From contig OY992832.1 in NCBI GenBank assembly GCA_963921425.1, positions 15,908,835 to 15,972,834 of the forward strand: a DNA stretch of 64,000 nucleotides. Direction: 5' to 3'. Made by a program: the position numbers and the translations under genes. A model generated the notes under the pieces. That model worked only from the letters and a program-made list of their open reading frames with translations. It did no database searches and was not told the origin of the DNA. Position 1 is the stretch's first letter. The number at the start of each line of letters is the position of its first letter. The DNA is from Dryas octopetala (Eukaryota > Streptophyta > Magnoliopsida > Rosales > Rosaceae). This document shows positions 62,775 through 64,000 of this stretch, one piece after another.

Positions 62775-63109
62775 GGCGATGAAAAGGAGGAAGATTCTTG
62801 CATGCCGGTCTATACAATGCAGCTTCGCAGTTATCCACTCAAGTTTGTGTTTGGCCATGTAATCAATTATTACGAAAGACATCGTATAAATCCGTGATAA
62901 TAAAGTAATGCGCAAAAATTTCAAGTCATAAAAGTGGAAAATCTGTAATTAAATTGCTAGCATCTGTCCAATATTTTTACTGGGTTTTATAATTTGATTA
63001 TTATATGAAACATTAGCTGACGACTAGAAAGAAATAGACTGATCGATTTATTTTCTCGTTTCAAATCTATTAATTTTAAGTGCATGCTATCATTTAATTA
63101 GTACTATTT

Positions 63110-63480
63110 TTTGTGATTATTCTAAATAGAGAGACTTTATTAAGGGAGTTTGTAACAAATCTTATTTAAAGGATCTATTGTTGGGCCACTCTGTATTGTA
63201 TTTTGATCATTCGAATTCTCCATTTTTTAGGTCTCCAATAAAAGGCCGGTCATACTTGCAAAATTTAGCCATTTGATTAATTTCAAGTGTTGGTTGAAAA
63301 CATTTTGTTTGTCTATTTATTTTATCAAAATTAAATAATTTATTGGTTTCTGTTTTTTTGTTTTTTTCAAAGATAATCTTTGAATAAAAATTTATAATAA
63401 CTCAGAATATTATTGAAATACAATATGAAATGAGTCTCACAAAAAATCCTTTAAATAAAATTATCTAAAGCATCTCTTAA
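63110..63480. mobile_element. Diverged fold-back element upstream of ACC oxidase
   Basis: It contains the superfamily layout: CATTTTTTAGGTCTCCAAT on the left, GCAAAATTTAGCCATTTGAT, and an inverted TTTTTCAAAGATAATCTTTGAA on the right. It lies about 450 bp upstream of the ACC oxidase start codon. Ends approximate. The remainder of 62780-64000 shows no gene. Confidence 0.45.
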
Positions 63481-64000
63481 CGAAATTCCACTTTATTCTA
63501 AATATATAATCTTAATTATTGTCTAAATCCAATTTTGCATCCATAAGCTTTGGCTTAAGTGGTATTGGATTAGATGTAGTTGAATGATGATGGTTCTAGA
63601 ATCAAATTTTCATGTAAATATATATAGAAATATATGTGTCAAAAATTAAAGAGGACTTTAAAAGTATGAAAGCAAGTCATGATAAAGAATGAAATTATAA
63701 GTGCATAAGAAAAGAAAATGATTAATGCAAACTATTATCCAGATTTTAAAAAATAAATAAATAAACATGAGTATTGGTGGAATATGTATCTAAGTGTCTA
63801 AGTGAGCACGTCCTGATCATGGACCCCTACCAACTTTTATCCTATGCGTCGTTGAGTCATCTTTTTCTCTTTTGTCTCTTAGATCGATCGATTTTATTTT
63901 TGTTTAATTTGTTGTGGGGCCCGGAAGAGGAGGGTGTTAGCGTGTTCGTGGCTGTTAGTCTGTTACTACCTTTCTTCATGACTTCACGACCTCACCGAAC

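Overview
This is nuclear plant DNA, almost certainly from a eudicot. The evidence is the spliced plant gene families (an ACC oxidase, a CLMP1/PHOX-type TPR-PB1 protein, ankyrin-PGG proteins and a plant atypical dual-specificity phosphatase), the AT-rich introns, and dense nesting of plant LTR retrotransposons and fold-back MITEs. I cannot name the species. No prokaryotic operons, CRISPR arrays, rRNA genes or convincing tRNA genes were seen.

Layout. 1-6.5 kb: an ankyrin gene on the minus strand (copy A, exons 1-4), whose 3.5-kb intron 1 is packed with fold-back MITEs. 6.54-18.86 kb: one structurally complete Ty3/gypsy element of the Tat type on the minus strand. It has 1,057-bp LTRs, a GTACG target duplication, a PBS and a PPT. 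Its gag-pol is disabled by point lesions, but a long antisense ORF on the plus strand is intact. It sits about 230 bp upstream of the start codon of ankyrin copy A. 18.9-28.6 kb: a mosaic of ankyrin-promoter fragments, phosphatase-gene fragments, two broken Copia reverse transcriptases fused head to head, solo LTRs and a broken ankyrin 3' end (copy C). 28.6-34.0 kb: a degenerate Copia element on the minus strand carrying a solo gypsy LTR. 34.2-39.5 kb: an apparently intact five-exon ankyrin-PGG gene (copy B, 643 codons before the stop). 36-43.3 kb: several TIR and fold-back elements, partly inside copy B intron 3. 43.8-46.8 kb: the most complete phosphatase copy, which still looks like a pseudogene. 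48.2-49.9 kb: another solo gypsy LTR, with a later 335-bp tandem duplication that copied its end. 50.3-52.6 kb: an intact CLMP1-like gene. 53.2-60.2 kb: an array of diverged ~550-bp repeats hosting a solo LTR and MULE-like elements. 61.0-62.7 kb: an intact four-exon ACC oxidase gene.

How the parts relate. The ankyrin gene (minus) and the phosphatase gene (plus) form a head-to-head pair that has been duplicated and rearranged at least three times. Only one ankyrin copy (B) appears fully functional. The CLMP1-like gene (chloroplast distribution) and the ACC oxidase gene (last step of ethylene synthesis) are unrelated single-copy neighbours. The most unusual single object is the gypsy element: near-identical LTRs imply recent insertion, its sense genes are dead, and its antisense gene is open and shows its own TATA box and intron signals.
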